Assembly (NCBI GenBank): GCA_937886445.1
Contig: CALGBY010000086.1
Span: 1 to 36,610 of the forward strand
Length of the DNA stretch: 36,610 nucleotides
From: an uncultured Clostridia bacterium
GTDB taxonomy: Bacteria; Bacillota; Clostridia; Christensenellales; Aristaeellaceae
Reading direction: 5' to 3'
The notes beneath the pieces were generated by a model that worked only from the letters and a program-made list of their open reading frames with translations, was not told the origin of the DNA and made no database searches. The position numbers were made by a program, and so were the translations under genes. Shown here piece after piece: positions 15,081-23,137 of this stretch. Position 1 is the stretch's first letter. Each line of letters starts with the position of its first letter.

Positions 15081-16949
15081 TTGAACAAGGAAATGAATGA
15101 CCGGTTTGAAAAACTGTTGGCCGATGTGAAAAAACCGGCTCAGTATATCGGCGGGGAAAGAAACAGCGAAACCATTCCTTTTGATGAAGCGGAGCTGTCC
15201 TTTGCTTTCTGCTTTGCCGACACTTATGAGATCGGTATGTCCCATCTCGGCATAAAGATCCTTTACAGCATTATCAACAGCATACCCGGTTTTCTCTGTG
15301 AACGCGTGTTTATGCCCTGGCCGGATATGGGCGAAAAGCTGAAGGAAGAGCATATCCCGCTTTTCTCGCTGGAAAGCCGCACACCGGTAAAGGATTTTGA
15401 TATCGTCGGCTTCACGCTTCAATACGAAATGAGCTACACCAACATTCTTGAAATGCTGGATATGGCCGGTATTCCGGTCTACGCGAAGGATCGGGGCGAA
15501 AATGATCCGCTCATCGTTGCCGGAGGGCCCTGTGCCTTCAATCCGGAACCGCTTGCTCCTTTCTTTGACGCGTATATGATCGGTGACGGCGAAGAACTTA
15601 TGGCCGATTTTGTAAAGACCGTACGCGACGCGAAAAAGCAGGGCTTTTCGAAGGAACAGACGCTGCGTGCTCTTTCTCAGCTGCGCGGCGTGTACATCCC
15701 CTCGCTCTACTCCGTCACATACAATCAGGACGGGACCATCGCTTCCTTCACCGCGAAGGATGCATCCGTGCCCGCCGTTGTGAAGAAAGCCATCGTACGG
15801 GATCTGGACAAGGCCGTTTACCCTGATAAGATCCCCGTGCCCTACTGTGAGATCGTACATGACCGTATGGTGCTGGAGATCATGCGCGGCTGCACACGCG
15901 GCTGCCGTTTCTGCCAGGCAGGCATGCTGTACCGTCCTGTTCGTGAGCGCAGGCCCGAAACGCTTCTTCAGCAGGCTGAACGGCTTGAGAAAGCGACCGG
16001 CTATGAAGAGCTTTCCCTGTCCTCTCTTTCAAGCGGCGATTACACGCAGCTTCCCGAGCTGATCCGTTCCCTGATGGACAGATTCTCCGCGAAAAAGGTA
16101 GGCGTTTCCCTTCCCTCCATGCGTATCGACAGCATTGTCAAGCAGTCTCTTGAAGAAACGCAGAAGGTAAGGAAGAGCGGGCTTACACTGGCTCCCGAGG
16201 CCGGCACCCAGCGTCTGCGCGATGTGATCAACAAGGGCGTCACCGAGGAGGACCTCGTACGCTCCGTTACGGATGCCTTTGACTGCGGCTGGAGCAGCGT
16301 GAAGCTTTATTTCATGTGCGGTCTTCCCACTGAAACAGATGAGGATCTGCAGGGGATCGCCGAGCTTTCCCGCAAGGTCGTTTCCTGCTACTTCTCCCTC
16401 CCGAAGGAAAAACGCGCCCGCGGTCTGCGTGTGACCAGCAGTGTTTCCGTTTTCGTTCCCAAGCCCTTTACACCCTTCCAGTGGGCCGCGCAGGATCATA
16501 TCGAAACGGTAAATCAAAAGATCACTGCGCTCAGAGAATACCTCAGGATCAAGGGCGTCACCTTCAACTGGCACGAGCCGGAGCTTTCCTATCTTGAAGC
16601 CTGCGTTTCAAGAGGCGACCGCCGCATCGCGGATGTGATCTATACCGCGTGGAAAAAAGGCTGTAAGCTGGACAGCTGGAACGAGTACTTCCGCTTTGAT
16701 CTGTGGATGGAAGCGTTCAAAGAATGCGGTCTGGATCCTGATTTCTACGCCTGCCGTGAGCGTTCCTACGACGAGATCCTCCCGTGGGATTTCATTGATG
16801 CCGGCGTAACAAAGCAATATCTGCAAAAAGAAAACGAAAAGGCAAAGCAGGGGGCAAAAACCCCTGACTGCAGAAACGGCTGCAACGGCTGCGGTCTGCA
16901 AAGAGAGAAGGGAGTGTGCAGTTTCTGTGAAAATGCTGGTCGTGTTTAA
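15081..16949 (+). CDS. B12-binding-like radical SAM protein, TIGR03960 family
   Basis: A 622-residue protein of the TIGR03960 family. The N-terminal third (about 30-190) matches the family's cobalamin-binding-like domain: FADTYEIGMSHLG, MPWPDMGE, DIVGFTLQYE and IVAGGPCAFNPEP. The radical SAM core has its 4Fe-4S motif in RGCTRGCRFCQAG near residues 269-281. SSLSSGDYT and LTLAPEAGTQRLR are further family segments. The C-terminus is a Cys-rich tail (CRNGCNGCGLQ, VCSFC). TTG 15081 is the start, 9 nt behind GGAGG; the ATG at 15074 is in another frame and stops after eight codons. The function is not established; the constant partner is the TIGR03936 protein, whose gene overlaps by 23 nt. A role in tRNA/rRNA modification is suggested by the RNase G and miaB neighbours. 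Confidence 0.9.
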   Translation: MNKEMNDRFEKLLADVKKPAQYIGGERNSETIPFDEAELSFAFCFADTYEIGMSHLGIKILYSIINSIPGFLCERVFMPWPDMGEKLKEEHIPLFSLESRTPVKDFDIVGFTLQYEMSYTNILEMLDMAGIPVYAKDRGENDPLIVAGGPCAFNPEPLAPFFDAYMIGDGEELMADFVKTVRDAKKQGFSKEQTLRALSQLRGVYIPSLYSVTYNQDGTIASFTAKDASVPAVVKKAIVRDLDKAVYPDKIPVPYCEIVHDRMVLEIMRGCTRGCRFCQAGMLYRPVRERRPETLLQQAERLEKATGYEELSLSSLSSGDYTQLPELIRSLMDRFSAKKVGVSLPSMRIDSIVKQSLEETQKVRKSGLTLAPEAGTQRLRDVINKGVTEEDLVRSVTDAFDCGWSSVKLYFMCGLPTETDEDLQGIAELSRKVVSCYFSLPKEKRARGLRVTSSVSVFVPKPFTPFQWAAQDHIETVNQKITALREYLRIKGVTFNWHEPELSYLEACVSRGDRRIADVIYTAWKKGCKLDSWNEYFRFDLWMEAFKECGLDPDFYACRERSYDEILPWDFIDAGVTKQYLQKENEKAKQGAKTPDCRNGCNGCGLQREKGVCSFCENAGRV

Positions 16950-17592
16950 AAAATCCCCCCGTCTCCGCTTTATCGGTCATCTGGACCTGATGCGTACCAT
17001 GCAGCGCGCGCTCCGCAGAAGCGACCTGCCTGTCCGCTATTCTCAGGGCTTTAATCCCCATATGCAGCTCAATTTCGCCTCTCCTCTCTCTGTCGGCATT
17101 TCCGGAGAAAGAGAGATCATGGAGATCCCCATCGAAGGAGAAATGAGTGCTGAAAAATTCAAGCAGATCCTGTCCGACGCGCTCCCGCTGGACCTTCCGT
17201 GTATATCCGTACGCTGCGTGGAGGATACCCACCCCGCGCCCATGGCTTCCTGTAAAGCGGCGGAATACAGGTGCATATTTGAGCAGCCGGTCAACGGTCT
17301 GAGTGAAAAGATGGACGCTTTTCTCGCGCAGAATACCATTCTCGCGGTCAAGCATACCAAATCCGGAGAGAAGGAATGCGATATCCGGCCGATGATCAGG
17401 CGTGTCTCCGTCCTTTCGGACAGCGACCTGACCGCCGTGCTGGATCTTTGTGAAACATCCACCTGCAAGCCGGAACTGATGCTCGGAGCGTTTGCGGAAT
17501 ATACCGGATCGTCTCTTCCGCCGGTGAATATGGTACGCGCGCAAATGTACGGAGAAGCCGGTAGCGAGCTTGTTCCTCTTGAATCATTATGA
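16927..17592 (+). CDS. TIGR03936/DUF2344 radical SAM-associated protein
   Basis: A 221-residue protein with the family's N-terminus: VVFKKSPRLRFIGHLDLMRTMQRALRRS, continuing to YSQGFNPHMQLNFASPLSVGISG. In many Clostridia this domain is fused to or follows the TIGR03960 radical SAM protein, and the two are thought to act together. GTG 16927 and ATG 16933 are both possible; GGGAG lies 12 nt from the GTG. Either start overlaps the upstream gene. Its TGA overlaps the ATG of the RNase G gene, an ATGA arrangement that points to translational coupling. Confidence 0.88.
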   Translation: MKMLVVFKKSPRLRFIGHLDLMRTMQRALRRSDLPVRYSQGFNPHMQLNFASPLSVGISGEREIMEIPIEGEMSAEKFKQILSDALPLDLPCISVRCVEDTHPAPMASCKAAEYRCIFEQPVNGLSEKMDAFLAQNTILAVKHTKSGEKECDIRPMIRRVSVLSDSDLTAVLDLCETSTCKPELMLGAFAEYTGSSLPPVNMVRAQMYGEAGSELVPLESL

Positions 17593-18725
17593 GCACGCTC
17601 TATATCCGCCACACAGATACCGCTGCCGAATATGTTCTTGCAGAAGACGGGCTTCCAGTACGCTATGAACGGGAGGAAGCAGACGGCAGGGCCGCCTGTG
17701 AGGATATCTATCTTGCCGTTGTGGACCGCGTCATGCCCGGCATCGGCACTGCGTTTGTCCGTCTCACGAAGGAGATCAACGGCTGCCTTCCGCTCAATGA
17801 CAGAAACCGGCATCTTGCCGTTTCAGGAAAGCGTATCCCGGTACAGGTAAAAAAAGAAGCACACGGCGAAAAGCTTGCCTCTGTTTCGGATGAGCTGACC
17901 TTTGCCGGCACATATGCTGTGCTGATACCGGGCTCGGCAAAAATCAGCGTTTCCCAGCGCATATCGGATGCGGATGAAAGAAAACGCCTGGAGATAACAG
18001 CAGCCGGGCTGTGTCCCGCGGGCTGCGGGCTGATCATGAGAAGCGACGCAGCCGGAGCAGAAGAAGAAACGATTGCCTCCGAAATTGCAGTTCTGTATGA
18101 AAAAAGCGAGCGTCTTCAGAATGCCGCGCGTTCCGTCTCTGCCCCCTGCCTTCTCGAAAAGCGCCCGCCGGTTTCTGAAGTGATCTTTCGGGAGGAAAAC
18201 GAGATAGAGAAGGCCGTGAGCGACCGCGAAGAACGCCTTCCCTGCCCTGTCGTGTTCTCAGCATCACCGTTCTCGCTGATCAACGCTGAGGACAGATTGC
18301 TGAAAAGCTTCAGACGCAATATTTTTCTCCCCTGCGGCGGCTACATCACCGTGGACATCTGCGAAGCTCTTACCGTAATCGATGTCAACAGCGGCAAGTA
18401 TGCCGGCAAAAAGAGCGGAAAAGAAAACTCCTTTCTTACCGTCAACAGGGAAGCCGCCCGTGAATGCGCGCGTATCCTGCGGCTGCGCAATATCGGCGGA
18501 AATGTCATCATTGATTTTATCGATATGCAGAGCGAAGCATCCAAAAACGAAGTGATACGCGTGATGAGCGAAGCGCTCTCACGGGATCCGGTCAAGACCG
18601 TCATCCACGGCTTCACTTCTCTCGGGCTGCTCGAGCTTTCAAGAAAAAGGACAGGGAATATGGTTTCCCTTCCATACATCAAGGAGACACCTCATGAATC
18701 AGATCATCAGGATCCCGGAGAATGA
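17589..18725 (+). CDS. ribonuclease G/E family protein, short form
   Basis: A 378-residue member of the Rne/Rng family. The S1-like RNA-binding region is in DRVMPGIGTAFVRLTKEINGCLPL (about 47-70). LIMRSDA near residue 148 corresponds to the 5'-monophosphate sensor. The DNase I-like catalytic part has VDICEALTVIDVNSGK near residue 264 and IIDFIDM near 310, keeping both Mg-binding Asp. The protein ends soon after LLELSRKR; full-length enzymes go on with a Cys-x-x-Cys zinc-link and small domain (about 490 residues), which are absent. It should cleave single-stranded RNA, but tetramer formation through the zinc link is not expected. Translation is coupled to the upstream gene (ATGA), and its end overlaps miaB by 32 nt. 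Confidence 0.88.
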   Translation: MSTLYIRHTDTAAEYVLAEDGLPVRYEREEADGRAACEDIYLAVVDRVMPGIGTAFVRLTKEINGCLPLNDRNRHLAVSGKRIPVQVKKEAHGEKLASVSDELTFAGTYAVLIPGSAKISVSQRISDADERKRLEITAAGLCPAGCGLIMRSDAAGAEEETIASEIAVLYEKSERLQNAARSVSAPCLLEKRPPVSEVIFREENEIEKAVSDREERLPCPVVFSASPFSLINAEDRLLKSFRRNIFLPCGGYITVDICEALTVIDVNSGKYAGKKSGKENSFLTVNREAARECARILRLRNIGGNVIIDFIDMQSEASKNEVIRVMSEALSRDPVKTVIHGFTSLGLLELSRKRTGNMVSLPYIKETPHESDHQDPGE

Positions 18726-20106
18726 GATTTCCCGCCAGCGTAAACTGGCAACGGCTTTCAGGAATCTTCCGGACCGTCCGCAAACTTACCATATCGTGAC
18801 CTACGGCTGCCAGATGAACGCGCATGATTCCGAAAAGCTGGCAGGTATGCTGGAGAAAATGGGCCTCACTTACTGTGAGGAAAAGGATAAGGCGGATCTT
18901 GTATTGCACAACACCTGCTGTGTACGCGACAACGCGGAGCGAAAAGCGATCGGAAACGCCACATGGCTGAAGGAGATCAAGCAGGCGCATCCCGGCATGC
19001 TGATCGGGCTTTGCGGCTGTATGGTGCAGGAAAAAGGCATGGCGGAAAAGATCCTGCGCAATTACCCGTTCATCGATCTTGCTTTCGGTACCAGCGATGT
19101 CCATACGCTGCCGGAGCTGCTCACGCGCGCCGTTGAAAACAGACGCCGTGTGATATCGGTGTCGGATGAACCGTCCACCATCGCGGAAGGCCTGCCCATT
19201 CTTCGTACAAGCCCGTTTCAGGCCTATGTTACCGTGATATACGGCTGCAATAATTTCTGCTCCTACTGCATCGTACCCTATGTAAGAGGACGGGAAAGAA
19301 GCAGAAAGCTGGCGGATATCCTGCGTGAAACCGATGAGCTTGTCAAAAGCGGCACAAAGGAGATCATGCTCCTCGGCCAGAATGTCAATTCCTACGGAAA
19401 GGACAACGACGAAGGCGTTTCTTTCGCCGGGTTGCTCAGAGAGGTAGAAAAAACAGGGATCGAACGGATCCGCTTCATGACCTCCCATCCCAAAGATCTT
19501 TCCGATGAGCTGATCGAAGAGATCGCCCGCAACAAAGCCGTATGCCGTCATTTCCATCTCCCGGTACAATCCGGAAACGACCGCATCCTCAGGGAAATGA
19601 ATCGGCATTACACAAGAGAAATGTATCTGGATCGCGTACGCCGCATCCGGAACGCGGTGCCGGATATCGGAATCACGACAGACATCATCGTCGCGTTTCC
19701 CGGAGAAACGCGTGCGGAGTTTGAAGACACGCTCAGCCTTACCGATGAGGTTTGCTATGACAGCGCGTTCACATTCATATACAGCCCCCGTGAAGGCACG
19801 CGTGCCGCGCTGATGGACGGAAGGATCGATGATGAAGTCGCTTCCGAAAGGATACAGGAGCTGATCCGTCTTCAGGAGAAAAAGACGCAGCAGGTGTTTG
19901 ACCGGCTCACCGGCACAAAGGATACCGTGCTGATCACAGGTGCCTCAAGGCGGGACAGCGATCTGTGTACCGGAAAGACCGGAAGGAATATTTCTGTCAA
20001 TTTTGATGCCAAAGGACATAAGCCCGGAGATACTGTCACGGTACGGATCACCGGCAGCGGAAAAACCACCCTGAAGGGTGAGATTGTTGAAGGAGAAGCA
20101 TTATGA
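18694..20106 (+). CDS. miaB: tRNA-2-methylthio-N6-dimethylallyladenosine synthase
   Basis: A 470-residue radical SAM methylthiotransferase that adds the 2-methylthio group to i6A37 of tRNAs. The N-terminal domain has the three Cys for the auxiliary 4Fe-4S cluster in TYGCQMNAHDSE (about 34-45), NTCCVRDNAE (about 72) and GLCGCMVQE (about 108). The radical SAM motif is YGCNNFCSYCIVPYVRGRERSR near residue 184. A TRAM domain closes the protein. AAGGAGAC precedes ATG 18694, inside the end of the RNase G gene. miaA, making its i6A substrate, lies further down the same operon, and the ylbF-like gene overlaps its stop by ATGA, as in the miaB-ymcA order of Bacillus. Confidence 0.96.
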   Translation: MNQIIRIPENEISRQRKLATAFRNLPDRPQTYHIVTYGCQMNAHDSEKLAGMLEKMGLTYCEEKDKADLVLHNTCCVRDNAERKAIGNATWLKEIKQAHPGMLIGLCGCMVQEKGMAEKILRNYPFIDLAFGTSDVHTLPELLTRAVENRRRVISVSDEPSTIAEGLPILRTSPFQAYVTVIYGCNNFCSYCIVPYVRGRERSRKLADILRETDELVKSGTKEIMLLGQNVNSYGKDNDEGVSFAGLLREVEKTGIERIRFMTSHPKDLSDELIEEIARNKAVCRHFHLPVQSGNDRILREMNRHYTREMYLDRVRRIRNAVPDIGITTDIIVAFPGETRAEFEDTLSLTDEVCYDSAFTFIYSPREGTRAALMDGRIDDEVASERIQELIRLQEKKTQQVFDRLTGTKDTVLITGASRRDSDLCTGKTGRNISVNFDAKGHKPGDTVTVRITGSGKTTLKGEIVEGEAL

Positions 20107-20504
20107 ACGAAGAAGTAAGAAGCAAAGCAAAGGAACTGGCCGAGCTGATCGCCGGAAGCAAGGAATACATCTGCATGCGTATGGCGGAAGACGCGGCTTC
20201 TCAGGATAAAGCGATCACAGATCTGGCCGCGCGTTATTATGAAAAGCATGAGGAAATGGAAGCGCTCACCTCCGCGGAAAACCCGGATTTTGAAAAAATG
20301 GGCGTTCTTTCCAACGAAATGTCCGCTCTGCAGGATCAAATGAAGGAGCTTCCCCTCGCCAAGGCGATGCAGAACGCGCGCAATGCCTTTACCGAAATGA
20401 TGAATATGGTCAACAGAGAATTGCAGCAGGTGCTCGCTCCGGGTGAAGCACAGCAGGGCACCTGCACCGGAAACTGCAGCGGCTGCCACGGCTGCGATCA
20501 CTGA
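20103..20504 (+). CDS. YlbF/YmcA-family protein with C-terminal cysteine cluster
   Basis: A 133-residue, mostly helical protein of the YlbF/YmcA superfamily. In Bacillus subtilis these proteins, with YaaT, form the Ric complex that carries 4Fe-4S clusters and acts on RNase Y-dependent mRNA processing and development. The conserved core is seen at about 5-110 (helices with AMQNARNAFTEMMNMVN near the end). The tail holds four Cys at 121, 125, 128 and 131 (CTGNCSGCHGC), fitting an Fe-S ligand set. Start is coupled to miaB through ATGA. The position between miaB and mutS matches ymcA in Bacillus, but the Cys tail is more like YlbF; I do not assign a symbol. Confidence 0.82.
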   Translation: MNEEVRSKAKELAELIAGSKEYICMRMAEDAASQDKAITDLAARYYEKHEEMEALTSAENPDFEKMGVLSNEMSALQDQMKELPLAKAMQNARNAFTEMMNMVNRELQQVLAPGEAQQGTCTGNCSGCHGCDH

Positions 20505-20528
20505 TAAGAACCGAAGGAGTTAACTGAT

Positions 20529-23126
20529 ATGGCCACCCTTTCCCCCATGATGCAGCAGTATATGTCCATCAAGGAAAAAAATCCCGATACTCTGCTCTTT
20601 TTCAGAGTAGGTGATTTTTATGAAATGTTCTTTGAGGACGCCGTCACCGCAAGCAGAGAGCTGGAGCTTGTTTTAACAGGCAAGGACTGCGGCCTTGAAG
20701 AACGCGCCCCCATGGCCGGCGTGCCGTTTCATGCCGTTGACGCCTATGTATCAAGACTGATCGAAAAAGGCTACAGAGTCGCCATCTGCGAACAGATGGA
20801 AGATCCCGCTCTCGCGAAGGGGCTTGTGCAGCGTGATATCATACGCATCATCACCCCCGGTACGCTTATGGACTCCTCTGTTATCGGAGAAAGGAACAAT
20901 AATTTTCTCTGCAGCGTGTACATCACGGGAAAGCGTGCCGGTATCAGCTATTGCGATGTTTCCACAGGTGAATTCTACGCCATGCAGACTGCTTTTGACG
21001 CGGCTCCCGTTTCCGCCCAGATAGCCGCCATCGCTCCCGGAGAGATCATATGCAATGATGTATCTGCTTTCTCCTCCTGCTGCTCCGCTGCCTGTACGGC
21101 GTATCTGCCTTCCGCCTATCAGCAGGCCAATGCCAGGGAGGCGCTGCTTTCGCATTTCGGAATGCAGAGTCTGGTATCCCTCGGCATTGATCAGGCACAC
21201 AGCGCTGCCATGTGCGCGGCCGGAGCGCTGATGAAATATTTATCGGATACGCAGAAGAATTCGCTTGAACACATCACCACGCTGCGCATGCTGGATACCG
21301 CTTCCTCCATGCCGTTGGACGCCGCCACAAGACGCAATCTGGAACTTACGGAAACCATTCGCGGAAAATCAAAAAAGGGTTCCCTGCTGGATATTCTGGA
21401 TAAGACCGTGACCGCGATGGGCGGCAGGATGCTGCGATCCTTTGTGGAAAAGCCGCTTATCTCAAAGGAACAGATCGAGGAACGCCTGAACGCGGTGGAA
21501 GCACTGTACGGGGATTTTGTGATCTCTCAGGAACTCAGAGACCGTCTTACCAATGTATATGATATGGAGCGTCTGCTTTCAAAGGTCTCCTATCACACGA
21601 TCAACGCGAAGGATTGTCTTTCTCTGCTGCGTTCACTTGAACAGGCACCGGATATCCGTTCTCTTCTCTCTTCTCTTGACACTGAAGCACTGCGTCCCGT
21701 CACCGACAGGATCGACACGCTCGATTCCCTTCGCGATCTGCTCAGCCGCGCCATTTCGCCGGATTGTCCGTTGCAGATCACAGACGGCGGCGTCATCAAA
21801 GAAGGCTTTTCGCAGGAGCTGGATGAATACCGCCGTGCCGGTACCGAAGGAAAAACATGGCTGGCGGAGCTGGAAGCCCGCGAAAGGGAGAAAACAGGCA
21901 TCAAAAGCCTGAAGGTACAGTATAACCGTGTATTTGGCTATTATATCGAAGTTACTAAATCCTTCTATTCCCTCGTTCCCGCCTATTATGTAAGAAAACA
22001 GACGCTGACGAACGCCGAGCGTTTCACCACTGAAGAGCTTCACAATATCGAGATCAGGATCACCGGGGCTCAGGACAGCGCGATGAAGCTTGAGCTGCAG
22101 CTATTTGACAGCATCCGCTCCGCAATCTCGGAAAACATGGTGCGTCTGCAATCCCTTGCGACAGCCTATAAACTGCTGGACGCATTTCTTTCGCTTGCTC
22201 AGATCGCCCGTGAATATCACTATACCCGCCCTGTGATCAACACCGATGGGATCATCGACATCAAAGAAGGCCGTCATCCTGTGGTGGAAAGGAACCTACC
22301 CGATAACGCGTTCGTTCCCAATGATACGCTGATCGACCGTGATGAAAGAAGGATGCAGATCATCACCGGGCCCAATATGGCCGGAAAAAGCACCTATATG
22401 CGTCAGGTGGCGCTCATATGCCTGATGGCTCACATGGGCAGCTTTGTTCCTGCGCGCGAAGCATCCATCCCGGTTCTGGACGCTGTATTCACCCGTGTAG
22501 GCGCATCTGATGATCTTGCCGCCGGTGAATCCACCTTTATGGTCGAAATGAGTGAAACCGCCTATATCATGAGAAACGCAACACAGAATTCGCTCGTGAT
22601 ACTGGATGAGATCGGCCGCGGAACAAGCACCTTTGACGGTTTGAGTATCGCGTGGGCAGCGGTCGAATATCTTGCCGATAAAAAGCACAGCGGTGCCAAA
22701 ACACTTTTTGCCACTCATTACCACGAGCTCTCAGAGCTGGAAGGGCATCTTGAAGGTGTAGTTAACTATTGTGTTGCCGTCAAAGAGCACGGAGAAGAAG
22801 TGATCTTCCTCAGAAAGATCGTTCCGGGCGGTGCTGACAAAAGCTTTGGTATTTATGTGGCAAGGCTGGCCGGTTTGCCGCGCAGCGTGATCGCACGCGC
22901 GCAGGAGATCGAAGCACGTCTTGAGGTTAATAATATCAACCAGAACAGCATCGGGCAGAATATCCTCGGTGCCGGCCACAAGGCCAAAAATCAACAGGTT
23001 GATTTGCTCAGCTATACCCAAACGGAATTTGTCGAAGAGATCCGTTCCATTGATGTACTTGCGATGACACCGATGGAAGCTCTCAACAAAATGTTCCTGA
23101 TACACGAAAAGGCCATGAAGCTTTAA
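20529..23126 (+). CDS. mutS: DNA mismatch repair protein MutS
   Basis: An 865-residue mismatch-recognition ATPase of normal length. The mismatch-binding Phe-x-Glu is in RVGDFYEMFFED near residue 30. The connector, lever and clamp regions follow, and the ATPase domain has Walker A GPNMAGKSTYMRQV near residues 613-626, Walker B LVILDEIGRGTSTFDG near 693, and the ATHYHEL switch near 727. It recognises mispairs in the cytosol and recruits MutL. Start ATG 20529 has AAGGAG. mutL follows after 11 nt. The C-terminal segment is short and contains DLLSYTQTEF, the usual linker before the beta-clamp/tetramer region. Confidence 0.97.
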   Translation: MATLSPMMQQYMSIKEKNPDTLLFFRVGDFYEMFFEDAVTASRELELVLTGKDCGLEERAPMAGVPFHAVDAYVSRLIEKGYRVAICEQMEDPALAKGLVQRDIIRIITPGTLMDSSVIGERNNNFLCSVYITGKRAGISYCDVSTGEFYAMQTAFDAAPVSAQIAAIAPGEIICNDVSAFSSCCSAACTAYLPSAYQQANAREALLSHFGMQSLVSLGIDQAHSAAMCAAGALMKYLSDTQKNSLEHITTLRMLDTASSMPLDAATRRNLELTETIRGKSKKGSLLDILDKTVTAMGGRMLRSFVEKPLISKEQIEERLNAVEALYGDFVISQELRDRLTNVYDMERLLSKVSYHTINAKDCLSLLRSLEQAPDIRSLLSSLDTEALRPVTDRIDTLDSLRDLLSRAISPDCPLQITDGGVIKEGFSQELDEYRRAGTEGKTWLAELEAREREKTGIKSLKVQYNRVFGYYIEVTKSFYSLVPAYYVRKQTLTNAERFTTEELHNIEIRITGAQDSAMKLELQLFDSIRSAISENMVRLQSLATAYKLLDAFLSLAQIAREYHYTRPVINTDGIIDIKEGRHPVVERNLPDNAFVPNDTLIDRDERRMQIITGPNMAGKSTYMRQVALICLMAHMGSFVPAREASIPVLDAVFTRVGASDDLAAGESTFMVEMSETAYIMRNATQNSLVILDEIGRGTSTFDGLSIAWAAVEYLADKKHSGAKTLFATHYHELSELEGHLEGVVNYCVAVKEHGEEVIFLRKIVPGGADKSFGIYVARLAGLPRSVIARAQEIEARLEVNNINQNSIGQNILGAGHKAKNQQVDLLSYTQTEFVEEIRSIDVLAMTPMEALNKMFLIHEKAMKL

Positions 23127-23137
23127 GGAGTGTACAA

